Positions 25,186-32,333 of a stretch of DNA of 35,999 nucleotides are shown one piece after another. The stretch's first letter is position 1, and each line of letters starts with the position of its first letter. The position numbers and the translations under genes are program-made. Origin of the DNA: UBA4874 sp002399435 (GTDB lineage Bacteria > Bacillota > Clostridia > Caldicoprobacterales > DTU083); NCBI GenBank assembly GCA_036823195.1, contig DAISGI010000023.1, positions 1-35,999 of the forward strand, in the 5' to 3' direction. Below the pieces are notes generated by a model. That model was given only the letters and a program-made list of their open reading frames with translations, was not told where the DNA came from and did not search any database.

Positions 25186-25668
25186 TCAGCTCCGCCCGGA
25201 TGGAAACAAATATTTGCTGTATTTGTCGAGGACCAGCATCAGAACGATCCCCAGCCCATAGCAGGTCACCGCTTGTCCAGCCGTGACGGATAGAACAGAG
25301 ATCCACAGGGGAAAGTGATAGACATAATGAAGCATTCCTCCGATGATCACACCATTGACAAGAACCGGCGGCAGCGGAACCAGTGCCTTTTTCGGCATCT
25401 TTCGGGACAGAAAGGCGGCAATCAGGGAAGCCAGGCTGCCCAGAAATACATCAATCGGTCCCACCGGGCTGAACAGGTTGGATAGGAGCGCCCCGATAAA
25501 AAGACCCGGAATGGCAGCCGGTGTGTAAAAGGGAAGTACGGTCAGCATCTCTGAAATCCGGAATTCGATCATACTCTCCCCAAAGCCGATGGGCGAAAAG
25601 AGCAGGGTCAGCACCACATAAATCGCAGCAATGACTGCTGCCTGAACCAGAAAACGTGTATTTTTCAA
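25186..25668 (-). CDS. queT: QueT family queuosine-precursor transporter
   Basis: This is a 160-residue integral membrane protein with five or so helices, matching the QueT family (putative substrate-specific subunit of an ECF-type importer for a queuosine precursor). Typical blocks are IYVVLTLLFSPIGFG, EFRISEMLTVLPFYTP, IGALLSNLFSPVGPIDVFLG and the late GQAVTCYGLG. The start is a TTG at 25668 with GGAGG nine bases upstream. A probable preQ1-I riboswitch (25813-25852) and a terminator hairpin lie in the leader, which agrees with the function. The energising ECF module is not in this window. Confidence 0.92.
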   Translation of the reverse strand: MKNTRFLVQAAVIAAIYVVLTLLFSPIGFGESMIEFRISEMLTVLPFYTPAAIPGLFIGALLSNLFSPVGPIDVFLGSLASLIAAFLSRKMPKKALVPLPPVLVNGVIIGGMLHYVYHFPLWISVLSVTAGQAVTCYGLGIVLMLVLDKYSKYLFPSGRS

Positions 25669-25752
25669 TTACTTCTTCCTCCATTTCAGCGGCAACCCCC
25701 CTCCCTCTCCATATTTTTCGCAATGAAAAAACGGGCCGTAAAAAAGTATAGC

Positions 25753-25789
25753 AAAAAAGACATTTCCGCCTTTCAAACAAAAATGCCCC
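25753..25789 (-). terminator. Leader terminator of the queT riboswitch
   Basis: On the minus strand GGGGCATTT (25781-25789) pairs with AAATGTCTT and is followed by a run of T (TTTTTT), between the aptamer and the queT start. This fits transcription attenuation by the riboswitch. Confidence 0.5.
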
Positions 25790-25812
25790 TGATACGGTGA
25801 CCCATATGATAT

Positions 25813-25852
25813 CCATAGTTTTGTTTCAAGACAGGATGGTTGCGAACTGTCT
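25813..25852 (-). ncRNA. Probable preQ1-I riboswitch aptamer upstream of queT
   Basis: The minus strand shows P1 as AGACAG paired with CTGTCT, enclosing TTCGCAACCATC. An A-rich tail TTGAAACAAAACT and then ATGG follow, and ATGG can pair with the CCAT of the loop as an H-type pseudoknot. The order and the loop UCGCA..AACC and tail ACAAAAC closely follow the Thermoanaerobacter tengcongensis preQ1-I aptamer. Position, about 145 nt upstream of queT and just behind a promoter, supports it. It should bind the queuosine precursor preQ1 and shut off queT. Confidence 0.78.
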
Positions 25853-25868
25853 ATTCATTTCTCTTTCC

Positions 25869-25898
25869 ATGATAACACATTTTATCCCGCTCCGGCAA
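25869..25898 (-). promoter_or_regulatory. Promoter of queT
   Basis: On the minus strand TTGCCG (25893-25898), an 18-nt spacer and TATCAT (25869-25874) lie 17 nt upstream of the riboswitch aptamer, so the transcript would begin just before it. Confidence 0.5.
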
Positions 25899-25914
25899 TG
25901 GCCAGGCAACTGCC

Positions 25915-26487
25915 TTACCGCAGCAGCTTGCTGATATCCGCCACCATAGTGCCCTTGATATTGGCGCAGGGAATAAATCCGATTTTCCGGCTGTCCATGC
26001 TGTTATTGCGGTTGTCCCCCATCACAAAGACAGAGCCCTCCGGCACGACAAACCGCTCATCCGGACCGTATGTGAATTCGTCCAGAAGGTAGGACTCCTT
26101 CAGGAGCTTTCCATTCCGGTACACCGCCCCCGACCGGATTTCAATCACATCGCCCGGCTTTCCGATCAGCCGCTTGATCCACAGATCCCGGCTTTCCATC
26201 CGATGAAAAATACGAATATCGGAAAGGTCATCCAGCAGGGATCGCTGCCGATCCGTACGATGATCCACAACGACAATATCCCCATACTTCGGGCTGAGAT
26301 GCAGAGTTTTGCCGATACGGGACAGAAGGACGAAATCGTTGTCATGCAGGGTGGGATACATGGACTTTCCCTCCACCTTTATGGGCTGCATGATGTATAA
26401 ATTGATAAGAATGGCAAGGACAAGGGAAAGACCGATCAGCCCGACCCATTCCAGCAGAGAACTCAGCAATTTTTTCACTCCGGTCAC
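25915..26487 (-). CDS. lepB: Signal peptidase I
   Basis: This type I signal peptidase of 190 residues removes signal peptides from secreted proteins at the outer face of the membrane. It has one N-terminal membrane helix (about residues 15-33), catalytic Ser42 in GKSMYPT, catalytic Lys105 in WIKRLIGKPGD and the C-terminal box VMGDNRNNSMDSR. I chose the GTG at 26487 because GAGGTG sits seven bases upstream; the GTG at 26496 would overlap that site. A TATAAT at 26602-26607 (minus) gives a leader of about 105 nt. The gene follows the queT control region on the same strand but does not share its riboswitch. Confidence 0.95.
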   Translation of the reverse strand: MTGVKKLLSSLLEWVGLIGLSLVLAILINLYIMQPIKVEGKSMYPTLHDNDFVLLSRIGKTLHLSPKYGDIVVVDHRTDRQRSLLDDLSDIRIFHRMESRDLWIKRLIGKPGDVIEIRSGAVYRNGKLLKESYLLDEFTYGPDERFVVPEGSVFVMGDNRNNSMDSRKIGFIPCANIKGTMVADISKLLR

Positions 26488-26821
26488 AATGTACACCTCA
26501 AATTCTTTTGATGAAAACTTTTTGGTAAAGACACAGCCCGGATCATCCCCGGCAAATATTCCTGTAAAAACTCAGCAGGACTCTTTCCTTCCTACAGATA
26601 TATTATACACGAAAGGAAGGTATTTCAAAAGGAAAATTTTCAGACGAAATGTCTTCCCCCGGCAGGAGTTGCCACTTTGGAACAGAATAATTAGGCAGGA
26701 GGATTTGATAAAGAGAGTATTTGAAATTCAGTCTGAGGAAGGATCCACTCAAGTTATCCCATGAGACGAGCCGGCTGCTCCAGGAGCAAACCGGCTGCCT
26801 CATAAAAGAAAGGATGGTAGA
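26488..26821. other. Divergent intergenic region between lepB and the 101-aa membrane protein
   Basis: No gene is visible. The lepB -10 (TATAAT, minus, 26602-26607) lies between the inverted repeats CCTTCCT and AGGAAGG. Near the plus-strand gene there is a repeat-rich hairpin: ATGAG/CTCAT outer arms enclosing two copies of CCGGCTG and an inner GCTCC-A-GGAGC stem, at about 26760-26804. This lies 18 nt before the ATG of the 101-aa gene and may act as an attenuator or ribosome-access switch. Confidence 0.4.
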
Positions 26822-27127
26822 ATGAATAAGAGAACGAGGAAAAGAATGCTGCTGCTCCCGGTTATGATCCTGTTCCTGCTGTCCACTCTGACCGGTTGTG
26901 TACCGGGAGACGGCAGGAATACACCGGCGCATCCAGCCGGGTTCTTCTGGGGAATATGGCATGGCTGGATTGCTCCGGTTTCGCTGATTTTATCCATATT
27001 TCGAAAAGGCATACGGATTTACGAAACGGCAAATAGCGGATGGTGGTATGATTTCGGTTTTTACATCTCCATCATTGCTGGTTTTGGCAGCTTGTCCCTG
27101 TTCCGTAAGGCGAGAAGAAAAGATTAG
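26822..27127 (+). CDS. Small conserved-type membrane lipoprotein of unknown function (101 aa)
   Basis: This 101-residue protein starts with a basic segment and a hydrophobic signal ending in the lipobox LTGC (about residue 25). Then come GFFWGIWHGWIAPVSLILSI, a short loop rich in aromatic residues (YETANSGWWYDFGFY) and a second membrane segment before a basic tail. I recall similar small proteins with the FWGIWHG and GWWYD blocks in Firmicutes, without known function. An AAAGGATGG ribosome site precedes the ATG. Its stop overlaps, tail to tail, the stop of the deacetylase gene by 4 nt, with no terminator between them. Confidence 0.75.
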   Translation: MNKRTRKRMLLLPVMILFLLSTLTGCVPGDGRNTPAHPAGFFWGIWHGWIAPVSLILSIFRKGIRIYETANSGWWYDFGFYISIIAGFGSLSLFRKARRKD

Positions 27128-28233
27128 GGTGCAAGGCTGTCGGAACATGAGCCCGGGATTCGTTCAAAACGGTAATTTTTCGATTTCAGGTAATGAATGA
27201 TCTCCGGCAGGGCCTCCACAGTGGACTGCTTCCTTGGGGCATCGTGCATCAGCACAACCAATCCGTTCTGATGATGGACCGTGTCTTCCAATCGGGAGAT
27301 GAGCTGTTTTGCAGAACGGGGTTTACGGGTTTCTGCATCCCCATTCAGACTGTTCCAATCCACATACACATAACCCGCTTGATTGGCCGCCTCCCGATAG
27401 GGCGCGCGAGTCTCTCCAAAGGATCCGCCCGGGAACCGGGTCAGCTGGAATTTCTTGTCCTGTCCCAATATGGACTTCAGAATCTGTTCACAGTGTGCCA
27501 CTTCATCGAGGTATATTTTGGGATCGCTGTATATCTGCCTGAACTCATGGCTGTAGCTGTGGGATCCGATGCCGTGTCCCTCTGTGTATTCCCTTTTTAT
27601 CATCTCCGGATAACGTTCCGCACTGGATCCAATGGAAAAGAAAGTTGCCTTGATTCCTTCCGTCTTCAGGATATCCAGAATGGGAGTCGTCTGAGCGGGG
27701 GTTGGACCGTCGTCAAATGTGAGGTATGCCGTCTTCTCTCCCTCCTGATGATAAATGCCGTCCAGCGTGTCCTGCAGCTGCTGCGTACTGGCCTCAACGG
27801 CCGGGACGGACGCATTCCCCGGATCTGGTGAAGCCAATGGATCCGGACCGGTGACAGGTGTGGCGTTTGGACCGGTGACAGGCATGGTTTGGGAACCGGT
27901 TGCAGGTGTGAATTGCGGGCTCAATGTAGATACCGGGCTGGTTATGGATGTTGAGCCGTTTGTTTCTTTTGGATTCCTTTTTTCCTTATGTACAGACTCT
28001 TTGGACCGGTCCCCGGCGATGTTTTTTCGAACCGGCAGAGCTGATGGATTATCCATCAGGTTTACCGGGTTTGCTGCGAATACATAACTTTCGGTCCCAT
28101 AGGATTCCTTTTCGGAATGGGATCCAGCCGGGCCGGTTGCTTTATGAAAAAGAAAAATGACAGAGATATTCAGAATCAAAAAAAGCAGTGTTGTCCTTCC
28201 TGCAAAACTGCGTTTCCCGATAATATTAAACAT
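27124..28233 (-). CDS. Polysaccharide deacetylase (NodB domain), membrane-anchored
   Basis: This protein of about 369 residues has an N-terminal membrane helix (TTLLFLILNISVIFLF), a Ser/Thr/Pro-rich linker of about 100 residues with repeated PVTGP units, and a C-terminal NodB deacetylase domain. All five CE4 motifs are visible: TFDDGP with the catalytic Asp and a metal Asp, HSYSHEF with two metal His, RFPGGS, DWNS and VLMHDA with the late catalytic His. It would remove acetyl groups from peptidoglycan or another surface glycan outside the cell, as in PgdA-type enzymes. I chose the ATG at 28233; the longer ORF from 28287 starts in sequence without a ribosome site. Confidence 0.92.
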   Translation of the reverse strand: MFNIIGKRSFAGRTTLLFLILNISVIFLFHKATGPAGSHSEKESYGTESYVFAANPVNLMDNPSALPVRKNIAGDRSKESVHKEKRNPKETNGSTSITSPVSTLSPQFTPATGSQTMPVTGPNATPVTGPDPLASPDPGNASVPAVEASTQQLQDTLDGIYHQEGEKTAYLTFDDGPTPAQTTPILDILKTEGIKATFFSIGSSAERYPEMIKREYTEGHGIGSHSYSHEFRQIYSDPKIYLDEVAHCEQILKSILGQDKKFQLTRFPGGSFGETRAPYREAANQAGYVYVDWNSLNGDAETRKPRSAKQLISRLEDTVHHQNGLVVLMHDAPRKQSTVEALPEIIHYLKSKNYRFERIPGSCSDSLAP

Positions 28234-28556
28234 ATCCGCGCCCCCCATATTTGCTGCACTTCCATAGTCAGTATATGCATACAGCAATGTTTATGCCCCT
28301 ATATTACAGCTATAAGAACAGGTACCTTTCCCTTTGGAAAAGGCTTCTTCTGAGTGGATTCCTCAAAATAACCGAAGCTCTTTTCCATTTCCCATTCTAC
28401 TATACAAGACGTGCGGAAAATAGTAATAGTTGTCACATTTTCATGCTTTAACAAAGGTTTAACGATTTGTAACAATTGTGTTATATGCCGTATTATATAA
28501 ACATCCTGTCGAATAAACGACAGGATGTCTTCGGTGTGCCGAATATGCCTTATGCA
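28234..28556. other. Intergenic region between deacetylase and helD genes
   Basis: No gene is visible. It contains the helD terminator (28502-28527) and AT-rich sequence upstream of the deacetylase. A minus-strand TATAGT near 28400 could be its -10, but the -35 is weak. Confidence 0.4.
28502..28527 (-). terminator. Terminator of helD
   Basis: A perfect 10-bp stem CATCCTGTCG/CGACAGGATG with a 6-nt loop lies 30 nt past the helD stop codon. On the minus strand it is followed by TTTATATAAT. Confidence 0.7.
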
Positions 28557-30812
28557 TTACAAACGTTCATAGTATTCCTGCGGGATATCCCTGAAAAACG
28601 GGGACAGCTCTCCTTCCGCAAACAGATGGAGCCGGTGCAGCGCCCGGGTACACGCCGTATAAAACAGTTTGCGGTCTCTCTCCAGACCATAGTTTTCAGC
28701 ATCCGCCCCATATACCACCGCCGCATCAAATTCCAGTCCCTTTGCAAGGTAAACGGGGAGAATGACAATCCCTTTGCTGAAATTGACGTCGTCCCGGGTC
28801 AGCAGGGAGACATGCAGCTTCTTTTTAATTGCCTCATGAAGCCGTCGGCTCTTTTCCGCCGTTTTACAGATGATGCCTATGGATTCCATGCCTTCGTCTG
28901 CCAGATCCCGGATGTCCTTCACCAGCCGGTCCGTCAATTCCCCTTCATCCCCGGCCTGATAAAGCCGGGGCTTTTCCCCGTGCCTCTGAATGGACTCAAT
29001 TTGCTGCCCGTCCTTCAGCACCAAGCGGGTAAAGTTGACGATATCCGCCGTGGACCGGTACCCCTTGATCAGCTTTAGAACCATCTGGCTATGCGGTTTT
29101 ATAACTTCGGTAACCGTCTGGTACCGGAAGGCCCCCTTCAATGGATTGATCACCTGATTGAAATCCCCGAGCAGAGTCATCTTTGTTTCGGGAAACAGCT
29201 GCTTCAGGATACCATATTGAATCGGGGTATCGTCCTGCGCTTCGTCCACCACCACATGGCGGATCTGACTCATATCGGGAACGCCTTCCAATACCCCCTT
29301 CAGATATACAAAAGCGGCAATGTCCTCATAACCCGGTATCCTTCGGGAGAACCGGGCAACGGTATCTGCACAGATCTCCCTGTAGTGTTCCGGCAGATGT
29401 TCGCCTGCCAGGGAAACAAAAAGATCCGTGTTGGAAAACAGCTCCATAAAAGCCTGATATCCGTCAAACTGCAGCATATCTTCAATATCCCTGCGGACTT
29501 CCTTAAACTCCCTGTAGACAAATAAACGGCTGTACGCTTTTGCATTGTTCCTGTATTCCGGGGAGTCCAGAAGTTCATCCCATAATTCTGTCCGCCGCCG
29601 GTGCCATGCCGGCCGGATCCGGTAATACAGGCGGTTTTTTATCTTCTGCAGCCTTTTTGCCAGGGGCAGAGGCGCATAGTCCTGCTCATACAATTGCCTG
29701 ATCTCCTCAACAGGCACCAGTGTCTCTCCCCGGAAAACAATATCATGAAACCGCATGGCCTGAAATTCCAGATAACGGGCATAGTCATTGAGGAGATGAT
29801 AGAAATCAACCGAAGACTTATAGGCAATGCCCCACATTCTCGGAAGCTGATCTTTCCGCTGTCCGGCGGTCAGGATATATTCCATCTGTTCACTGCTGGT
29901 TTCATAGGTCAGTCCCTTGCCTGCCATCTTCGCAATATATTCATCAAAGGTGGTTTGCTGCATATTTTCTTCTCCCAGCTCCGGAAGCACATTGGAGATA
30001 TAATCATTGAATACGGTATTGGGCGAAAAGATCAGAATATTTCCGGAAGTCATGTTCTCATCCCGGTACTGATACAGCAGCCAGGCAATCCGGTGCAGCG
30101 CAATGGAAGTCTTTCCACTGCCTGCGACCCCCTGTACCATCAGCAGCTGATGACCTTCATCCCGGATCACACGGTTCTGTTCCTTTTGAATGGTAGTGAC
30201 AATGTTGCGCATCTTTTCATCGGTATTCTTGCTCAGGATCTCCTGCAAAAGCTCATCGTCAATCTTGATACCGGTATCCAGCATATAGTCCAGCCGGTCC
30301 TCCGTGATCCGATACTGGCGTTTCAGATTGACACGGCCATCTATCACGCCATCCATACAGCGGTAGGAGGCCGGGCCCAGTTCATAATCGTAGAAAATGC
30401 CGGAAATCGGCGCACGCCAGTCATAAATGAGGATGTTCCCCCGTTCATCAAAAAAGGAGGTAATCCCGATATAAACCTGCTCGGTATCGGCAGTGCCGTT
30501 TTCCATAAAGTCAATTCTTCCGAAATAGGGGGACTTTTTCAGTCTCTCCAGTTTATTCAGCTGATTTCTGGCAATCCGAAATCTCTGATTTTCCTGTTTG
30601 AGGACATCCATGGACTGCTTGACTTCCACTGCAGCATCCGTATCCCCGTAGTTCCATGTATGGTCCCCCTCCTCCCATATCGATTGCCTTGTTTTTAGAA
30701 TAGACGCCCGGTAGGATTGCACTTCGGACGATCTTCGCGAAAGCTCCCTCCTGATTTTTTGGTACACCTGTGCAAGATGCTCCGCTTCCCTGTCCCACTG
30801 ACTCGGATCCAT
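28557..30812 (-). CDS. helD: HelD, RNA polymerase recycling UvrD-like ATPase
   Basis: This 751-residue protein of the HelD family is a superfamily I helicase-like motor that binds RNA polymerase and frees stalled polymerase from DNA and RNA. It opens with a coiled-coil-like N-terminal arm (about 1-80) that in the family enters the polymerase secondary channel. Then come a DWRAPISGIFYDYELG block diagnostic for HelD, Walker A VQGVAGSGKTSIALHR (near 226), Walker B HVVVDEAQDDTPIQYG, motif III LLGDFNQVINP, motif IV KGYRSTADIVNFT and motif VI FYTACTRALHRLHLF. Length and order are normal. A GGGGAGGAG site precedes the ATG. A repeated operator-like element lies about 80-115 nt upstream and may also influence this gene. 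Confidence 0.95.
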   Translation of the reverse strand: MDPSQWDREAEHLAQVYQKIRRELSRRSSEVQSYRASILKTRQSIWEEGDHTWNYGDTDAAVEVKQSMDVLKQENQRFRIARNQLNKLERLKKSPYFGRIDFMENGTADTEQVYIGITSFFDERGNILIYDWRAPISGIFYDYELGPASYRCMDGVIDGRVNLKRQYRITEDRLDYMLDTGIKIDDELLQEILSKNTDEKMRNIVTTIQKEQNRVIRDEGHQLLMVQGVAGSGKTSIALHRIAWLLYQYRDENMTSGNILIFSPNTVFNDYISNVLPELGEENMQQTTFDEYIAKMAGKGLTYETSSEQMEYILTAGQRKDQLPRMWGIAYKSSVDFYHLLNDYARYLEFQAMRFHDIVFRGETLVPVEEIRQLYEQDYAPLPLAKRLQKIKNRLYYRIRPAWHRRRTELWDELLDSPEYRNNAKAYSRLFVYREFKEVRRDIEDMLQFDGYQAFMELFSNTDLFVSLAGEHLPEHYREICADTVARFSRRIPGYEDIAAFVYLKGVLEGVPDMSQIRHVVVDEAQDDTPIQYGILKQLFPETKMTLLGDFNQVINPLKGAFRYQTVTEVIKPHSQMVLKLIKGYRSTADIVNFTRLVLKDGQQIESIQRHGEKPRLYQAGDEGELTDRLVKDIRDLADEGMESIGIICKTAEKSRRLHEAIKKKLHVSLLTRDDVNFSKGIVILPVYLAKGLEFDAAVVYGADAENYGLERDRKLFYTACTRALHRLHLFAEGELSPFFRDIPQEYYERL

Positions 30813-30891
30813 AAACTCCTCCCCTTTTCCAGTATCACTGCTTCACGAAAGCCTCAGGAAAATTAAAATACAACAAATATCCCAGGCCCTA

Positions 30892-30926
30892 TTTGACAGT
30901 TAAACTATTGACAGTTAAACAATAGT
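30892..30926. promoter_or_regulatory. Tandem pseudo-palindromic operator over the -35
   Basis: TTGACAGTTAAACTA (30893-30907) is followed directly by TTGACAGTTAAACAA (30908-30922). Each includes a near-palindrome of form TTTRAC-W-GTYAAA (one base off in the second copy). In addition ACTATTG (30904-30910) and CAATAGT (30920-30926) are a perfect inverted repeat around the -35. This looks like a dimeric-repressor site; a MarR-type regulator is a guess. Confidence 0.6.
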
Positions 30927-30936
30927 CTGATATACT
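30908..30936 (+). promoter_or_regulatory. Consensus promoter on the plus strand
   Basis: TTGACA (30908-30913), a 17-nt spacer and TATACT (30931-30936): a perfect -35 and a one-mismatch -10. It points away from helD into a region without a known gene. Confidence 0.7.
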
Positions 30937-31022
30937 ATATATTAGATAAGTATTGCTTAAATATTATATTTGAGCATGCTGATATTTTACGTCATTTTAT
31001 TGAACTTGTCAAGGTGGTTCGG

Positions 31023-31067
31023 ATGAAACAATCAATCCATAAATGCTTCCAAATAATAAGGATATAG
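31023..31067 (+). CDS. Candidate 14-codon ORF (MKQSIHKCFQIIRI)
   Basis: This short ORF starts ATGAAACAATC after an AAGGTGG ribosome-like run about seven bases upstream, and ends at a TAG about 15 nt before the terminator. It is the only ORF with a ribosome site in the transcript predicted from 30943 to about 31111. It may be a real peptide, or the transcript may work as RNA. Confidence 0.25.
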   Translation: MKQSIHKCFQIIRI

Positions 31068-31082
31068 AAATGTGGGGAGCAG

Positions 31083-31111
31083 AAAGGCCGGTGGAAAATC
31101 CACCGGCCTTT
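31083..31111. terminator. Bidirectional terminator between yhaM and the small plus-strand unit
   Basis: AAAGGCCGGTGGA and TCCACCGGCCTTT form a perfect 13-bp stem around AAA. It ends in T on both strands, so it can stop yhaM transcription (minus) and the small plus-strand transcript. Confidence 0.8.
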
Positions 31112-31158
31112 CCTGATTTCTGTCTTATTTTAAGAGACCTTTGAGCCTGCAAAGCCCG

Positions 31159-32178
31159 TCAGGCTCCCTCTACCGTCTGACTCGCCTGGCTGTCGGAACC
31201 ATCCATTCCCACCGAATTGTCTGATTTCTCCGCCTTCGGTTTGTACATCTGCCGGTTATTAAGCAGCCAGATCCGATCCGAAAATTCTCCCGGCTTTACT
31301 GCAGTCAACGCCTTTTGCATATCATACATTCTTGCATCAATCATATCCAGATAATGCAGGATCTCCCCTTCCGGAATCATGGGCCGTTTTGGGCTCCCGA
31401 ACTCCGGCTCATAATGATGAGCCAGTATCATATGTTCCAGCAGCATGACCGTTTCCTGGTCCGCATGGATTTCCCTGCCGACCCGGTCGATGTCCATGAT
31501 CCCCTGGATGATATGTCCCAGAAGCACCCCTTCCGGAGTATAGGAAGATACGACTCCGAGTTCGTTGGCATCCATTTCCTCTGTCTTTGCCAGGTCATGC
31601 AGGATGACTCCGGCATATAGAAGATCCCGGTTCAAAAAGGGATAGACTTCCAACACTCTCTCGGCCATTTTCAGCATGGTGGAGGTATGATATAACAAGC
31701 CACCCCGAATGGAATGATGGTTTTTCATTGCCGCCGGATAGCACATCAGTTTTTCCCGTTTCTCATTCAAAAGCGTGCTGGTGATCTGCTTGAGATCCTT
31801 ATCCTGGATTCGTATGACAAACTGCAGTATTTCTCCCAGCATGTCCTCGGAAGAATGAGGCGCTGTGGGCACGAATTCCTCCGGACGGACATGATCCTCC
31901 GGACGAATTTCCCGGATTCGCTCCACTTTCACCTGAAGCTGGCCCTGCCATTCGTTGACCAGCCCTTTCAGCTTGACCAGCATGCCATCCTTTAATTTGA
32001 TGTTCCGCAGCATATTATCCGGATCCCAGATTTTTCCGTTCACTTCTCCGGTGCGATCCGCAATGGTCATATCGATATATCTGTTATTTGCATTTGACGT
32101 TCTGAGAACGGCAGTCTTGATCATATAGAATCCCTGCACGGTCTCTCCCTTGCCAAAAGAGAATACCTCCTTCTGCAA
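31159..32178 (-). CDS. yhaM: 3'-5' exoribonuclease YhaM family protein (OB fold + HD domain)
   Basis: This 339-residue protein has an N-terminal OB-fold nucleic-acid-binding domain (YIDMTIADRTGEVNGKIWD, about 34-52) and an HD phosphohydrolase domain. Metal-binding residues are visible as HHSIRGGLLYHT, YAGVILHDLAK (the HD pair) and LEHMILAHHYEPE. This is the YhaM/Cbf1 layout, a Mn-dependent 3'-5' exoribonuclease that trims RNA and single-stranded DNA ends. The start is a TTG at 32178 with GGAGGGG eight bases upstream. The last 20 or so residues are a variable Ser/Gln tail. It stands as a single gene downstream of the peptide importer and ends at a strong terminator. Confidence 0.92.
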   Translation of the reverse strand: MQKEVFSFGKGETVQGFYMIKTAVLRTSNANNRYIDMTIADRTGEVNGKIWDPDNMLRNIKLKDGMLVKLKGLVNEWQGQLQVKVERIREIRPEDHVRPEEFVPTAPHSSEDMLGEILQFVIRIQDKDLKQITSTLLNEKREKLMCYPAAMKNHHSIRGGLLYHTSTMLKMAERVLEVYPFLNRDLLYAGVILHDLAKTEEMDANELGVVSSYTPEGVLLGHIIQGIMDIDRVGREIHADQETVMLLEHMILAHHYEPEFGSPKRPMIPEGEILHYLDMIDARMYDMQKALTAVKPGEFSDRIWLLNNRQMYKPKAEKSDNSVGMDGSDSQASQTVEGA

Positions 32179-32296
32179 ATCAACCCCTCCTTTTCTACTC
32201 TATTGATTCTATCATGATCCCCCGCAAAAAAGAAGGCATATTTTGAAAACAAGCCGGCTTTGCGAAGGCAGGAGCCGTCCCGGGAAGGATGCGGAG

Positions 32297-32333
32297 GATG
32301 GCGGATTGCCCTGCAGCAGGGCAATCCGCCATC
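32297..32333 (-). terminator. 37-nt near-perfect palindrome after the importer ATPase gene
   Basis: Two 18-base arms (GATGGCGGATTGCCCTGC and its complement) flank one central base and overlap the stop codon of the dppF-like gene. No T run follows on the minus strand, so it may stabilise the mRNA 3' end instead of terminating. Downstream on the same strand is yhaM. Confidence 0.5.

Larger units (their letters stand above)
30813..31158. other. helD-yhaM intergenic region with a plus-strand transcription unit
   Basis: No gene of normal length is visible. The region holds tandem operator repeats, a consensus plus-strand promoter, a 14-codon ORF and a strong terminator, together making a candidate small RNA or peptide unit of about 170 nt. 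Confidence 0.55.
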
